From positions 5,022,001 through 5,086,000 of the forward strand of contig NZ_SAUN01000001.1 of assembly GCF_004011505.1 (NCBI RefSeq): a stretch of DNA of 64,000 nucleotides, read 5' to 3'. The stretch is from Nonomuraea polychroma. GTDB lineage: Bacteria; Actinomycetota; Actinomycetes; Streptosporangiales; Streptosporangiaceae. This document shows, in pieces, positions 47,070 through 55,628 of this stretch (its first letter is position 1; each line of letters opens with the position of its first letter). The notes beneath the pieces are model-generated. The model searched no databases. It had not been told where the DNA came from and saw nothing but the letters and a program-made list of their open reading frames with translations. The translations under genes were made by a program, and so were the position numbers.

Positions 47070-47740
47070 ACATCTTGATTACCGGGGGAGCCTCCGGGCT
47101 CGGTCTGGCCACCGCCGAGGCCGTGGAGAAGGAGGGCTGGCGGGCGCTCGTCGTCGACGTCCGTGCGCCGGACCAGCGATTCGACTACGTCACCGCGGAC
47201 CTGTCCGACCGCGGCGAGGCCGAGCGGGCGGTACGCGAGCTGGCCGAGCGGGCCGGCGGCCTGGACGGCGTGGTGACGGCCGCGGGCATCGACGCGTGCG
47301 GCCGGCTGGAGGACGTGCCCGCCGACGACTGGGAGCGGGTCATCAAGGTGAACCTGCTCGGCACGGCGTCCGTCGTGCGGGCGGCGCTGCCGTACCTGAA
47401 GCACACCCGCGGCAAGGTCGTCACCTGCGCCTCGACGCTGGGGCTGCGGCCGCTCAGCGACGCGTCGGCGTACTCGGCGTCGAAGTTCGGCGTCGTCGGC
47501 CTCACCCGGGCGCTGGCGGTCGAGCTGCGCGGCGAGGTGGGGGTCACCCTGCTGATCCCGGGCGGCATGCGTACCGCCTTCTTCGACGGGCGGCCGGAAC
47601 AGTACAAACCAGGCCCCGAGGCCGGGCTGAACGATCCGGCCGACGTCGCGCAGACCGTGGTGTTCGCACTGCGGCAGCCGGCCGGATGCGAGGTGAGAGA
47701 GCTCGTCGTGTGCCCCTCGACGGAGACGTCATGGCCCTAG
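47066..47740 (+). CDS. Short-chain dehydrogenase/reductase
   Basis: 224 aa from GTG 47066 (VNILITGGASGLGLATAEAV), overlapping the hldE stop. TGGASGLG is the cofactor loop, VTAAGIDACG the NAAG-type motif, and S-x10-Y-x3-K is formed by CASTLGLRPLSDASAYSASK. Asp after the second strand (VVDVRAP) suggests NAD(H). It could oxidise or reduce a sugar in the pathway; the substrate is unknown. It overlaps the next GT9 start by 10 bases. Confidence 0.9.
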   Translation: MNILITGGASGLGLATAEAVEKEGWRALVVDVRAPDQRFDYVTADLSDRGEAERAVRELAERAGGLDGVVTAAGIDACGRLEDVPADDWERVIKVNLLGTASVVRAALPYLKHTRGKVVTCASTLGLRPLSDASAYSASKFGVVGLTRALAVELRGEVGVTLLIPGGMRTAFFDGRPEQYKPGPEAGLNDPADVAQTVVFALRQPAGCEVRELVVCPSTETSWP

Positions 47741-48618
47741 AACTGCTGGTGCTGCGCGGGCTCGGCCTGGGCGACCTGCTCACGGCCGTGCCCGCGCTGC
47801 GGGCGCTGCGCCAGGCGTTCCCCCGGCACCGGATCACTCTCGCCGCGCCGCGCGCGCTGGAGGCGTTGCTGCCGCTGATCGGCGCGGTGGACGACCAGGT
47901 GGACGTGTCCGGTCCCGGCCCGCTGCCGATGGACAGGCTGCCGTTCGAGCGGCCGGACATCGCGGTCAACCTGCACGGGAAGGGGCCGGAGAGCATCGAC
48001 GCGCTGCGGCGCGCCCAGCCGGGGCGGCTGATCAGCTTCGGCACGGGCCCGCCGTGGCAGGACGGCGTGCACGAGGTGCGGCGCTGGTGCTCGCTGCTGG
48101 AGTGGCACGGCATCCCGGCCGACCCCGCGGACCTGACGCTCGGCATCTCCGACCGCACGGGGCCGGCGATCGTGCACCCGGGCGCGGCCTATCCGGCGCG
48201 GCGCTGGCCGCCCGAGCGGTTCGCGAAGGTCGCGGCCGCGCTGGACGACGTGGTCGTCACCGGCACCGACAATGAGGTGCCGATCGCCAGGAAGGTCGCC
48301 GAGCTGGCCGGGCTGCCGCCCGAGCGCATGCTGGCCGGGCAGACGCGCATGGCCGACCTGATCGACCTGGTCAGCAGGGCCAGGCTGGTCGTCTGCGGCG
48401 ACACCGGCGTCGCGCATCTGGCGACGGCGTTCTGCGTGCCGTCGGTGGTGTTGTTCGGGCCGGTCTCGCCGGCGTTGTGGGGCCCGCCGCCCGGCTGGCG
48501 CCACGTCGCGCTGTGGGCCGGGCGCTGCGGGGATCCGCACGGCCAGCGGGTCGATCCCGGCCTGCTGAAAATCGAGGTTTCCGAAGTCGTGGACGCTGCC
48601 TTGGAGGTCACGTCATGA
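47731..48618 (+). CDS. Family 9 glycosyltransferase (second heptosyltransferase-like)
   Basis: 295 aa from ATG 47731. LLVLRGLGLGDLLTAVPALRAL is the canonical GT9 start and AIVHPGAAYPARRWPPERFA, VVVTGTDNE and VCGDTGVAHLATAFCVPSVVLFGPVSP form the nucleotide-sugar site. A small enzyme without the insert seen in the other GT9. Two GT9 genes in one operon suggest at least two heptose linkages. Cytoplasmic face of the membrane is expected. Confidence 0.92.
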   Translation: MALELLVLRGLGLGDLLTAVPALRALRQAFPRHRITLAAPRALEALLPLIGAVDDQVDVSGPGPLPMDRLPFERPDIAVNLHGKGPESIDALRRAQPGRLISFGTGPPWQDGVHEVRRWCSLLEWHGIPADPADLTLGISDRTGPAIVHPGAAYPARRWPPERFAKVAAALDDVVVTGTDNEVPIARKVAELAGLPPERMLAGQTRMADLIDLVSRARLVVCGDTGVAHLATAFCVPSVVLFGPVSPALWGPPPGWRHVALWAGRCGDPHGQRVDPGLLKIEVSEVVDAALEVTS

Positions 48619-49577
48619 GGGCTCTGGTCACCGGGGGCGCCGGGTTCCTCGGCTCCTACCTGTGCGAGCGGCTGCTGGAGGAGGGGGCGGAGGTCGTCTG
48701 CATGGACAGCTTCCTCACCGGCGGCCCGCGCAACGTCGAGCATCTGATGGACCGGCCGGAGTTCCGGCTCATCGAGTGCGACCTGACCGGTTTCGTACAT
48801 GTGCCGGACCGGCTGGACCTCGTCCTGCACTTCGCCTCGGCCGCCTCGCCGGCCGACTACCTGCGCTATCCGATCGAGACGCTGCGGGTGGGCAGCGTGG
48901 GCACGCTGCACGCGCTGGGGCTGGCCAGGGAGAAGGGCGCCAGATTCGTGCTCGCCTCGACCAGCGAGGTGTACGGCGACCCCCTGGAGCACCCGCAGAA
49001 GGAGACGTACTGGGGGAACGTGAACCCGGTCGGCCCGCGCAGCGTCTACGACGAGGCCAAGCGCTTCGCCGAGTCGCTGACCACGGCCTACCGCCATTCG
49101 CGCGGCACCGACACCGGCATCGTGCGGATCTTCAACACGTACGGCCCGCGCATGCGCCCGTTCGACGGGCGGGCGATCCCGACGTTCATCCGGCAGGCGC
49201 TGACCGGTGAGCCGATCACCATCACCGGCGACGGCTCGCAGACCCGCTCGATCTGCTACGTGGACGACACCGTGTCGGGCATCCTCGCCATGGCGCGCAG
49301 CGACTTCGCCGGCCCGGTCAACATCGGCAACCCGGACGAGCTGACCATGCTCGAGCTGGCCTCGACGATCAGGGATCTGGCCGGGTCGTCGTCGGAGATC
49401 GTGTTCGTCGACCGGCCCGCCGACGATCCCAAGGTCAGGCGGCCGGACACGACGCTGGCTGCCGAGCGGCTCGGCTGGCGGGCCCAGGTGCCCGCGCGGG
49501 AGGGGCTGCGCCGCACGATCGAGTGGTTCTCGGCGGAACTGGCCGCGATCGAGCAGCTCGAGCAGGTCCGGACCTGA
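48615..49577 (+). CDS. NAD-dependent sugar epimerase/decarboxylase, UXS-like
   Basis: 320 aa, ATG overlapping the GT9 stop by ATGA. Extended SDR: TGGAGFLGSYLCERLL, LHFASAASPADYLRYPIETL, STSEVYGDPLEHPQ and the catalytic pair in SVYDEAKRFAE; RIFNTYGPRMRPFDGR and SICYVDDTVSGIL complete the sugar-nucleotide site. ASPADY and YDEAKRFAE are typical of UDP-glucuronate decarboxylase (UDP-xylose synthase) and related 4,6-dehydratases. It might instead act on ADP-heptose, since no hldD epimerase is present. Confidence 0.9.
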   Translation: MRALVTGGAGFLGSYLCERLLEEGAEVVCMDSFLTGGPRNVEHLMDRPEFRLIECDLTGFVHVPDRLDLVLHFASAASPADYLRYPIETLRVGSVGTLHALGLAREKGARFVLASTSEVYGDPLEHPQKETYWGNVNPVGPRSVYDEAKRFAESLTTAYRHSRGTDTGIVRIFNTYGPRMRPFDGRAIPTFIRQALTGEPITITGDGSQTRSICYVDDTVSGILAMARSDFAGPVNIGNPDELTMLELASTIRDLAGSSSEIVFVDRPADDPKVRRPDTTLAAERLGWRAQVPAREGLRRTIEWFSAELAAIEQLEQVRT

Positions 49578-49579
49578 GC

Positions 49580-50119
<540 letters not shown>

Positions 50120-50338
50120 CCCCCGTCCGCCGCACATCCGGTGTCCTCACACGCCGTCCGGCCCAGGCCCCTCCACCCTCCCGAAGGGACCCGCCGTTCC
50201 GGGCGCCTCCTCCCGAAAGGACGCCCGCGCCGCCAGCCACGCGCCGGCTCGGTGAAACGATCTCATGCGGGGTGTGATGATCAGATCCGGGGGTTGGTTC
50301 TCAGACCGGACCAGAGGATTCCCGGACCAGGCATGGGC

Positions 50339-50383
50339 GGGCGTCCTTCCCGGGACGGGCAAGCCGCCCTCGGAAGGACGCCC
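50339..50383. terminator. Bidirectional hairpin terminator between the glycan operon and mshC
   Basis: GGGCGTCCTTCC (50339-50350) pairs perfectly with GGAAGGACGCCC (50372-50383); the 21-base loop can pair further. Lies between converging genes, 17 bases from the mshC stop. No U-tract. Confidence 0.65.
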
Positions 50384-50399
50384 AGCGGTGACCGCCTCG

Positions 50400-51623
50400 C
50401 TAGAGCGCGATGCCGAGCAGCGCGTCCGCCAAGTCCTTGACCAGGGCGGGGGCATCAGGATCCGGGCCGCCGCCGGTGAGCGCGGCCTCGACCCAGTCGT
50501 CGATCGCGGCCAGCGCCGACGGCGTGTCGAGGTCGTCGGCCAGGCGCTCGCGCACCCGCGTCAGCAGCTCCCCGGCGTGCGGCCCGGAGGCCAGCCCGAC
50601 GGCCGAGCGCCACCGGGCCAGCCTGCGCTCCGCCTCGGCGATCAGGCCGGGGACGTATTCCCAGTCGGCGCGGTAGTGGTGGGCCAGCAGCACGAGCCTG
50701 ACCGCCATCGGGTGGTGCTCCTGGCGCAGCTTGGAGACGAAGACCAGGTTGCCCTTGGACTTCGACATCTTGTCTCCGTCCAGGCCCACCATGCCGGCGT
50801 GCGTGTAGAACTTGGCGAACGGCCACTCCCCCGTGGCCGCGTGCCCTTCGGAGGCGCCGCACTCGTGGTGCGGGAAGATCAGATCGGAGCCCCCGCCGGC
50901 GACGTCGTAGCCGGCGCCGAGGTTGTCCAGGGCGATGGCGGTGCACTCGATGTGCCAGCCCGGGCGGCCCTTGCCCAGCGACGACTCCCAGGCCGGCTCG
51001 CCGGGCCGCTCCGCCCGCCACAACACCCAGTCCAGGGGGTTGCGCTTGCCCGCCCGGTCCGGGTCGCCGCCGCGCTCTCCGAACAGGGCCAGCATCTCCT
51101 GCTCGTCGTAACCGGACACCTGGCCGAACTTGGGGGCGTCGGCCACGCTGAAGTAGACGTCGCCGTCCAGGACGTAGGTGACGCCCTTGGCCGACAGCTT
51201 GGCGATCAGCTCCGCCACCCTGCCGACGACCTCGGTGACGCCGACGTACTCACGGGGCGGCAGGATCCGCAGCGCCTCCATGTCACCGCGGAACAGCTCG
51301 ATCTCCCGCTCGGCCAGGTCCTGCCAGTCGACGCCGGTCTGGGCGGCCCGCTCCAGCAGCGGGTCGTCCACGTCGGTGGCGTTCTGCGTGTAGTGAACCT
51401 CGTGGCCCGCGTCCCGCCACATCCGGCCGACCAGGTCGAAGGCGTGGTAGGTGTTGGCGTGGCCGAGGTGCGTGGCGTCATAGGGGGTGATGCCGCAGAC
51501 GTACATCCTGGCGGTCGGCCCGGGATCGGTCTGCCGCACCTGCTTGGCCGAGGTGTCGTAGAGACGCAGCGGAATGCTCTCACCAGGGAGCTTTGGAACG
51601 TTCTGGGCAGACCACGATCTCAT
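50400..51623 (-). CDS. mshC: Mycothiol ligase MshC (L-cysteine : GlcN-Ins ligase)
   Basis: 407 aa. The opening MRSWSAQNVPKLPGESIPL is specific to MshC; TARMYVCGITPYDATHLGHA holds the first zinc cysteine and the HLGH adenylate motif, GRPGWHIECTAIA the second cysteine, FPHHECGASE the zinc histidine, and KMSKSKGN the KMSKS loop. It is shorter than CysRS and lacks the anticodon-binding domain. It joins cysteine to GlcN-Ins, the third committed step of mycothiol synthesis. Downstream in the operon of NRDE, kinase-like, DUF3090 and phosphatase genes, a set conserved with Rv2130c-Rv2135c. Confidence 0.97.
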   Translation of the reverse strand: MRSWSAQNVPKLPGESIPLRLYDTSAKQVRQTDPGPTARMYVCGITPYDATHLGHANTYHAFDLVGRMWRDAGHEVHYTQNATDVDDPLLERAAQTGVDWQDLAEREIELFRGDMEALRILPPREYVGVTEVVGRVAELIAKLSAKGVTYVLDGDVYFSVADAPKFGQVSGYDEQEMLALFGERGGDPDRAGKRNPLDWVLWRAERPGEPAWESSLGKGRPGWHIECTAIALDNLGAGYDVAGGGSDLIFPHHECGASEGHAATGEWPFAKFYTHAGMVGLDGDKMSKSKGNLVFVSKLRQEHHPMAVRLVLLAHHYRADWEYVPGLIAEAERRLARWRSAVGLASGPHAGELLTRVRERLADDLDTPSALAAIDDWVEAALTGGGPDPDAPALVKDLADALLGIAL

Positions 51624-51633
51624 GTCCCTGAGC

Positions 51634-52281
51634 CTATCCGTCCCGATCTGCGGTCAGGTCGGTGAAGTCGTACGTCACACCGTCCGGCGCGAGCGCCACC
51701 TCCATCACCGACAGGGAGGCGAAGACCCGGCCGTCGGGCAACTCGTGCCGCACGATGAGCGCGCCCGGGTCCGCGGACGGCTCCGCCGTGATCAGCTCCC
51801 GCCAGACCTCGGTCTCGAACCTCGGCAGGTACGCGATCACACGCTCATTGGCCGGGTCCAGGCCCGAGTTCACGATCATGCTGGTGCCGTCGGGCAGGGC
51901 GGAGACGGTGGTGCGCTCGCCGTCCCAGCTCAGCAGCCGCACCCGCGCCAGGTCGGCGAGCACCAGGTGAAAAGGGTCGTAGCGGGTCAGGTCCACGTCG
52001 GGCAGCTCGCCCGTGTACGCGGCACGCAGCGCCAGGTCGCCCCGCGAGACCTTCGTGGTCTCGGGCGCGGGCCTGCCGTAGGCGTTGAGGAGAGCGGCGG
52101 CGCGGCGGGCCGCCGGGTGGAGGGCCAGCCAGGTGCCGCCGGCCTTGAGATCGCGCCCGCCGATCACGCCCGGGTAGTCCGGCCAGTGCTCGCCCGGTCC
52201 CTCCCAGGGCCGGTCGGCGAACTCGTCTCTCACACCCATGAGGGTCAGCGGCTGCCCGGTTCTCACGATCAGCGTGCACAT
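51634..52281 (-). CDS. NRDE/TANGO2-family protein
   Basis: 215 aa from ATG 52281 (MCTLIVRTGQPLTL); a TTG two codons further up is less likely because the family starts with MCT at an N-terminal-nucleophile-like cysteine. GVRDEFADRPWE is the NRDE motif variant, IGGRDLKAGGTWLAL and SMIVNSGLDP are other conserved blocks. Family biochemistry is unsettled (eukaryotic TANGO2 is linked to lipid or heme handling). Ten bases before mshC in the same transcription direction. Role in the mycothiol neighbourhood is unknown. Confidence 0.82.
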   Translation of the reverse strand: MCTLIVRTGQPLTLMGVRDEFADRPWEGPGEHWPDYPGVIGGRDLKAGGTWLALHPAARRAAALLNAYGRPAPETTKVSRGDLALRAAYTGELPDVDLTRYDPFHLVLADLARVRLLSWDGERTTVSALPDGTSMIVNSGLDPANERVIAYLPRFETEVWRELITAEPSADPGALIVRHELPDGRVFASLSVMEVALAPDGVTYDFTDLTADRDG

Positions 52282-52311
52282 GGGCAAAGGGTATTAAACA
52301 GGCGCTGACGA

Positions 52312-53076
52312 TCAGATGGGGGGCCAGGGAATCGCGGGCCAGCCCTCCGACGGATACGGGTGCACCCCGGTGTCCAGCAGCCGCCTGACCCGCTGCCAGG
52401 TGGCCTCGACCTCCGCCATCGTCAGCAGCTCGCGCAACCTGCGCCCCAGCGCGCCCGACTCCAGGTCACGCTCCAGCTTGGCCAGCACGGCCACGGCCTC
52501 CCTGGCGAGCGGCTTGCCACGCCACTGCCAGAGCACCGTGCGCAGTTTGTCCTCGACGGAGAAGCACACCCCGTGGTCCACCCCGTAGACGTGCCCCGTC
52601 GGCAGCGGGAGCAGGTGACCGCCCTTGCGGTCGGCGTTGTTGACCACCGCGTCGAACACCGCCATCCGGCGCACCACCGGATTGCGGCTCTTGACCAGCC
52701 GCATCAGGTCGATCTCACGCTCGGTGTCGATCCACAGCTGCACCATGCCAGGGCCGAAGGGGCCCTCGCGGTAGACCGTCGGAGGCACGATGCGCCACCC
52801 CGTGGCCTGCGACACCTCGTAGGCGGCGACCTCGCGCGCAGCCAGAGTGCCGTCGGGGAAGTCCCACAGCGGGCGCTCGCCACGTACGGGCTTGTAGACG
52901 CAGGCGGCCGAGCGCTCGCCCAGCTTGACCGAGCAGTAGAGCGTCATGTTGGTGGCCTCGACGAGGCGTCCCGCCACCTCCAGGCGGCCGTCGCGGAGCA
53001 GCGTGAGGGCCTCCTCGTCGTGCATGCCCGGCGGGTTGGACGGTTTGACGGCCGGTTCGCTCTCCGGAGCGGTCAC
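52312..53076 (-). CDS. SCO1664-family protein, phosphatidylinositol-kinase-like
   Basis: 254 aa from GTG 53076 (VTAPESEPAVK). Kinase-like features: a Lys in AACVYKPVRGERPLWDFPDGTLAAREVAAYE, a catalytic-loop-like FDAVVNNADRKGGHLL and VYGVDHGVCF resembling a metal-binding DxG segment, as in PI3K/PI4K-type and HipA-like folds. Conserved in actinobacteria next to mshC and DUF3090; no substrate known. Its start overlaps the stop of a 23-codon leader ORF, whose internal AAGGAGG is its SD. Confidence 0.82.
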   Translation of the reverse strand: MTAPESEPAVKPSNPPGMHDEEALTLLRDGRLEVAGRLVEATNMTLYCSVKLGERSAACVYKPVRGERPLWDFPDGTLAAREVAAYEVSQATGWRIVPPTVYREGPFGPGMVQLWIDTEREIDLMRLVKSRNPVVRRMAVFDAVVNNADRKGGHLLPLPTGHVYGVDHGVCFSVEDKLRTVLWQWRGKPLAREAVAVLAKLERDLESGALGRRLRELLTMAEVEATWQRVRRLLDTGVHPYPSEGWPAIPWPPI

Positions 53077-53144
53077 AAGGCCTCCTTCGTCGGCCTCGTG
53101 ACCAAGGTGCTGCGTCTGATTGTTCCCTCGCTTCGCTCGCTCAC
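53073..53144 (-). CDS. 23-codon double-coupled mini-ORF (MSERSEG..RPTKE family)
   Basis: GTG 53144 overlaps the DUF3090 stop (GTGA), and its TGA overlaps the SCO1664-like GTG (TTGTGACC), so it bridges two genes with 4-base overlaps at both ends. Product VSERSEGTIRRSTLVTRPTK then EAL. It clearly matches the hemD leader unit (S-T...V-x-RPTKE) and the FHA leader (ERSEGT-x-x-RST). Contains the downstream SD. Function is probably translational coupling. Confidence 0.62.
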   Translation of the reverse strand: MSERSEGTIRRSTLVTRPTKEAL

Positions 53145-53689
53145 GTAGCCGCCTCACCCCCGCGGTATCCATTGAGGCGTACGCAGACATGTCCAGTGGC
53201 GTCGAGTGGCTGCCCGCACAACGGGCACGGCGGGCGGCCCGCCGCGACGATCTGCAGGGCCCGCTGGGTGAAGGCGCGCGCGGCGCCCGCGCTGATCCGC
53301 ACCCGCAGCACCGCGGGGTCCGGGCTTTCGAGATCGTCCTCGTCGATGACCTCCTGCGCCTCGATCACCACCTGAGATCTCTCCGCGTCCCACGCCAGTG
53401 CCATGGTGCCCACGCGGAAGTCCTCCGCGACCGGCACGTCGAGCGGCTCGTCGTCGGTCAGGTCCGCCGGCGCCAGTGCCGGCACGTGTGCGGTGCCCCC
53501 GCTGAGACGCAGCACCTCGTCGAGCAACTCGTCAAGCCTGCCCGCGAGCGCGGCGACCTGAAGCTTCTCCAGCGCCACCGTCGTCAGTCTGCCCTCGGCC
53601 CTGGCCTGCAGAAAGAACGCCCGCGCGCCCGGCTGCCCGAGGGCACCGGCGACGAACCTCTCTGGTGGGTCGTAGTCGAAGACCGGCAT
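53141..53689 (-). CDS. DUF3090 family protein
   Basis: 182 aa. MPVFDYDPPERFVAGALGQPGARAFFLQAR is the family opening; EKLQVAALAGRLDELLDEVLR, TMALAWDAERSQVVIEAQE and the C-terminal zinc-ribbon-like CPLCGQPLDATGHVCVRLNG follow. No biochemical function is established. Conserved between the histidine phosphatase and SCO1664-like genes in actinobacteria (counterpart of Rv2134c). The phosphatase stop is 9 bases upstream, the mini-ORF overlaps its end. Confidence 0.93.
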   Translation of the reverse strand: MPVFDYDPPERFVAGALGQPGARAFFLQARAEGRLTTVALEKLQVAALAGRLDELLDEVLRLSGGTAHVPALAPADLTDDEPLDVPVAEDFRVGTMALAWDAERSQVVIEAQEVIDEDDLESPDPAVLRVRISAGAARAFTQRALQIVAAGRPPCPLCGQPLDATGHVCVRLNGYRGGEAAT

Positions 53690-53698
53690 AGCCTGACC

Positions 53699-54385
53699 TT
53701 ACGTGGTTCCGGACCCGCCACCGACGGCGGCATCGCTCCCGGTGATGTTTTCTCCCCCGTCTTTCTCCTCCGAATCCTCGGGAAGCCGCAATTCCCCCAT
53801 ATCGTTGAGCCTGAGAACAAAGGGGCGCAAGGGGGCATAGCGAATGACGGTGAGAGCCGCCGGATCAGCCGTTATCCGCTGAAAATGATCGAGGTGGAGG
53901 CCCAGAGCGTCGGCGACGATCGACTTGATCACGTCGCCGTGGCTGCAAACCAGGTAGACAGCCTTCTCCCCCAGGCGTTGATTCCACTCCCGGACCGCCG
54001 AGACGGCGCGATGTTGCATTCCGGACAAGGACTCCCCATCCGGGAAAGCCGCCGCGCTGGGGTGGGCCTGCACGACCTGCCACAGCGGCTCCCGGGCGAG
54101 CTCCTTCAGCGGCCGGCCGGTCCAGCCGCCGTAGCCGCACTCGATGAACCGCTCGTCGATCTCCACACCGAGCTCCCGGCCCTCGGCCACCGCCTCGGCC
54201 GTTTCCGTGCAGCGTTCGAGCGGACTGGAGACAATGGCGTCGAGCCTGACGCCGGCGATGCGCACGGCGAGCGCGGCAGCCTGCGCCCGGCCCGCCTCGC
54301 TCAGCCGCACCCCGGGGGTGCGGCCGGCGAGCACCGGCCCGGTGAGGTCGGTCAGCCCGTGCCGGGCCAGAAGCAGCGTGGTCAC
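53699..54385 (-). CDS. Histidine phosphatase (MSMEG_4193-type, phosphoglycerate mutase superfamily)
   Basis: 228 aa from GTG 54385 (VTTLLLARHGLTDL). RHG at 9-11 carries the phospho-acceptor His; SSPLERCTETAEA supplies the conserved Arg; ECGYGGWTGRPLKEL and VCSHGDVIKSI give the acid and second His. The substrate is unknown; the operon suggests a link to mycothiol or sugar-phosphate metabolism. First gene of the block leading to mshC. The C-terminal about 30 residues (EDSEEKDGGENITG...) are acidic and Gly-rich. Counterpart of Rv2135c. Confidence 0.92.
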   Translation of the reverse strand: MTTLLLARHGLTDLTGPVLAGRTPGVRLSEAGRAQAAALAVRIAGVRLDAIVSSPLERCTETAEAVAEGRELGVEIDERFIECGYGGWTGRPLKELAREPLWQVVQAHPSAAAFPDGESLSGMQHRAVSAVREWNQRLGEKAVYLVCSHGDVIKSIVADALGLHLDHFQRITADPAALTVIRYAPLRPFVLRLNDMGELRLPEDSEEKDGGENITGSDAAVGGGSGTT

Positions 54386-54422
54386 CCCGCAAGTGTCGCA
54401 GGCGTCGATCACAGTGTCGAAG

Positions 54423-54531
54423 CCGGGCGGACGATGCCGCCCGGACGGCCAATGAGAAACCTGCGAGGGGGGCCGCCGCTATGGCGATGGCCACCAACGA
54501 CAGCCGGGCGGCAGCCTGATGAGCAGGTTTC
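54423..54531. promoter_or_regulatory. Inverted repeats in the phosphatase / aldo-keto reductase divergent region
   Basis: Hairpin CCGGGCGG/CCGCCCGG (54423-54444) and a spaced inverted repeat GAAACCTGC (54456-54464) with GCAGGTTTC (54523-54531). The right arm lies 22 bases before the aldo-keto reductase ATG. The matched 9-mers could be paired operators. Confidence 0.35.
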
Positions 54532-54553
54532 TTGTTGGTAACCTGGCGGGATC

Positions 54554-55501
54554 ATGGAGCAGCGCTATGTCGGCCACAGCGGCCTGTCGGTGTCCCGATT
54601 GGGGCTCGGCACGATGACCTGGGGCCGTGACACCGACGCGGACGAGGCGGCCGCCCAGCTCCGCACGTTCGTGGACGCGGGCGGCACTCTCGTCGACACG
54701 GCGGACGTCTACACCGGCGGCGACGCCGAGCGGCTCCTGGGCAGGCTGCTGCGCGACTCGGTGCCGCGTTCGGAGCTGGTGATCTCCACCAAGGCCGTGG
54801 TGACGCCGGCGGGCCGGCGTCCGCGCGACGCCTCCAGGCGCCACCTGATCGCCGCGGTCGACGACTCGCTCAACCGCCTCGGGCTCGACTACGTCGACCT
54901 GTGGCAGCTGCACACGTACGACGACGAGGTGCCGCTGGAGGAGACGCTGGCCGCGCTCGACGCGATCGTCGCCTCCGGCCGGGCCGTCTACGCGGGCGTG
55001 TGCGACTACACCGGCTGGCAGCTGGCGGCCGCGGCGGTCACCCAGAAGATGATCCCCGGACGCATCCCCATCACCGCGGCACAGGTGGAATACTCCTTGC
55101 TGGCCCGCGAGCCCGAACGCGAGCTGCTGCCCGCCGCCGCCCACCTCGGCGTCGGGGTGCTGGCCTGGTCCCCGCTGGGCCGCGGGGTGCTGACGGGGAA
55201 ATACCGCACCGGCATCCCGGCCGACTCCCGGGCCGCGACGCCGCACTTCGCCGACTTCGTGCGCCCCTACCTCGACGAGAGGAGCCGCCGGGTGGTCGAG
55301 TCCGTGATGACCGCCGCCGACGGGCTGGGGGTGTCGCCTCTGGCCGTGGCCCTGTCGTGGGTGCGCGACCAGCCGGGCGTGGCCTCGGCCATCGTCGGCG
55401 CCCGTACGCACGCGCAGCTCACCGGGGCCCTGCCGGCCGAAGACGTGGTGCTGCCCATAGAGATCCGAGAGGCCCTCGATGACGTGTCGTCACTCGACTG
55501 A
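54554..55501 (+). CDS. Aldo/keto reductase
   Basis: 315 aa. A (beta/alpha)8 barrel with LGLGTMTWG, FVDAGGTLVDTADVYTGGDAERLLG (catalytic Asp and Tyr), the Lys in VISTKAVV and YVDLWQLHTYDDEVPLEETLAAL (His). NADPH site at the C-terminus: SALSWVRDQPG-type ALSWVRDQPGVASAIVGARTHAQL. Reduces aldehydes or ketones; related to the Gfo-type AKR11/12 groups. Unlinked to neighbours; single gene with AT-rich promoter region. Confidence 0.92.
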   Translation: MEQRYVGHSGLSVSRLGLGTMTWGRDTDADEAAAQLRTFVDAGGTLVDTADVYTGGDAERLLGRLLRDSVPRSELVISTKAVVTPAGRRPRDASRRHLIAAVDDSLNRLGLDYVDLWQLHTYDDEVPLEETLAALDAIVASGRAVYAGVCDYTGWQLAAAAVTQKMIPGRIPITAAQVEYSLLAREPERELLPAAAHLGVGVLAWSPLGRGVLTGKYRTGIPADSRAATPHFADFVRPYLDERSRRVVESVMTAADGLGVSPLAVALSWVRDQPGVASAIVGARTHAQLTGALPAEDVVLPIEIREALDDVSSLD

Positions 55502-55628
55502 TCACGAACGAGAGCAACACTCGCGTATCACTAGTCGATACCGAATCGCAACGTTACCCGCGAAAAGCCTGCGCCTGACGAGCGATATCCATAAAGATTT
55601 CCTTCGGAGGCGACGCAGGAGGGGACGG

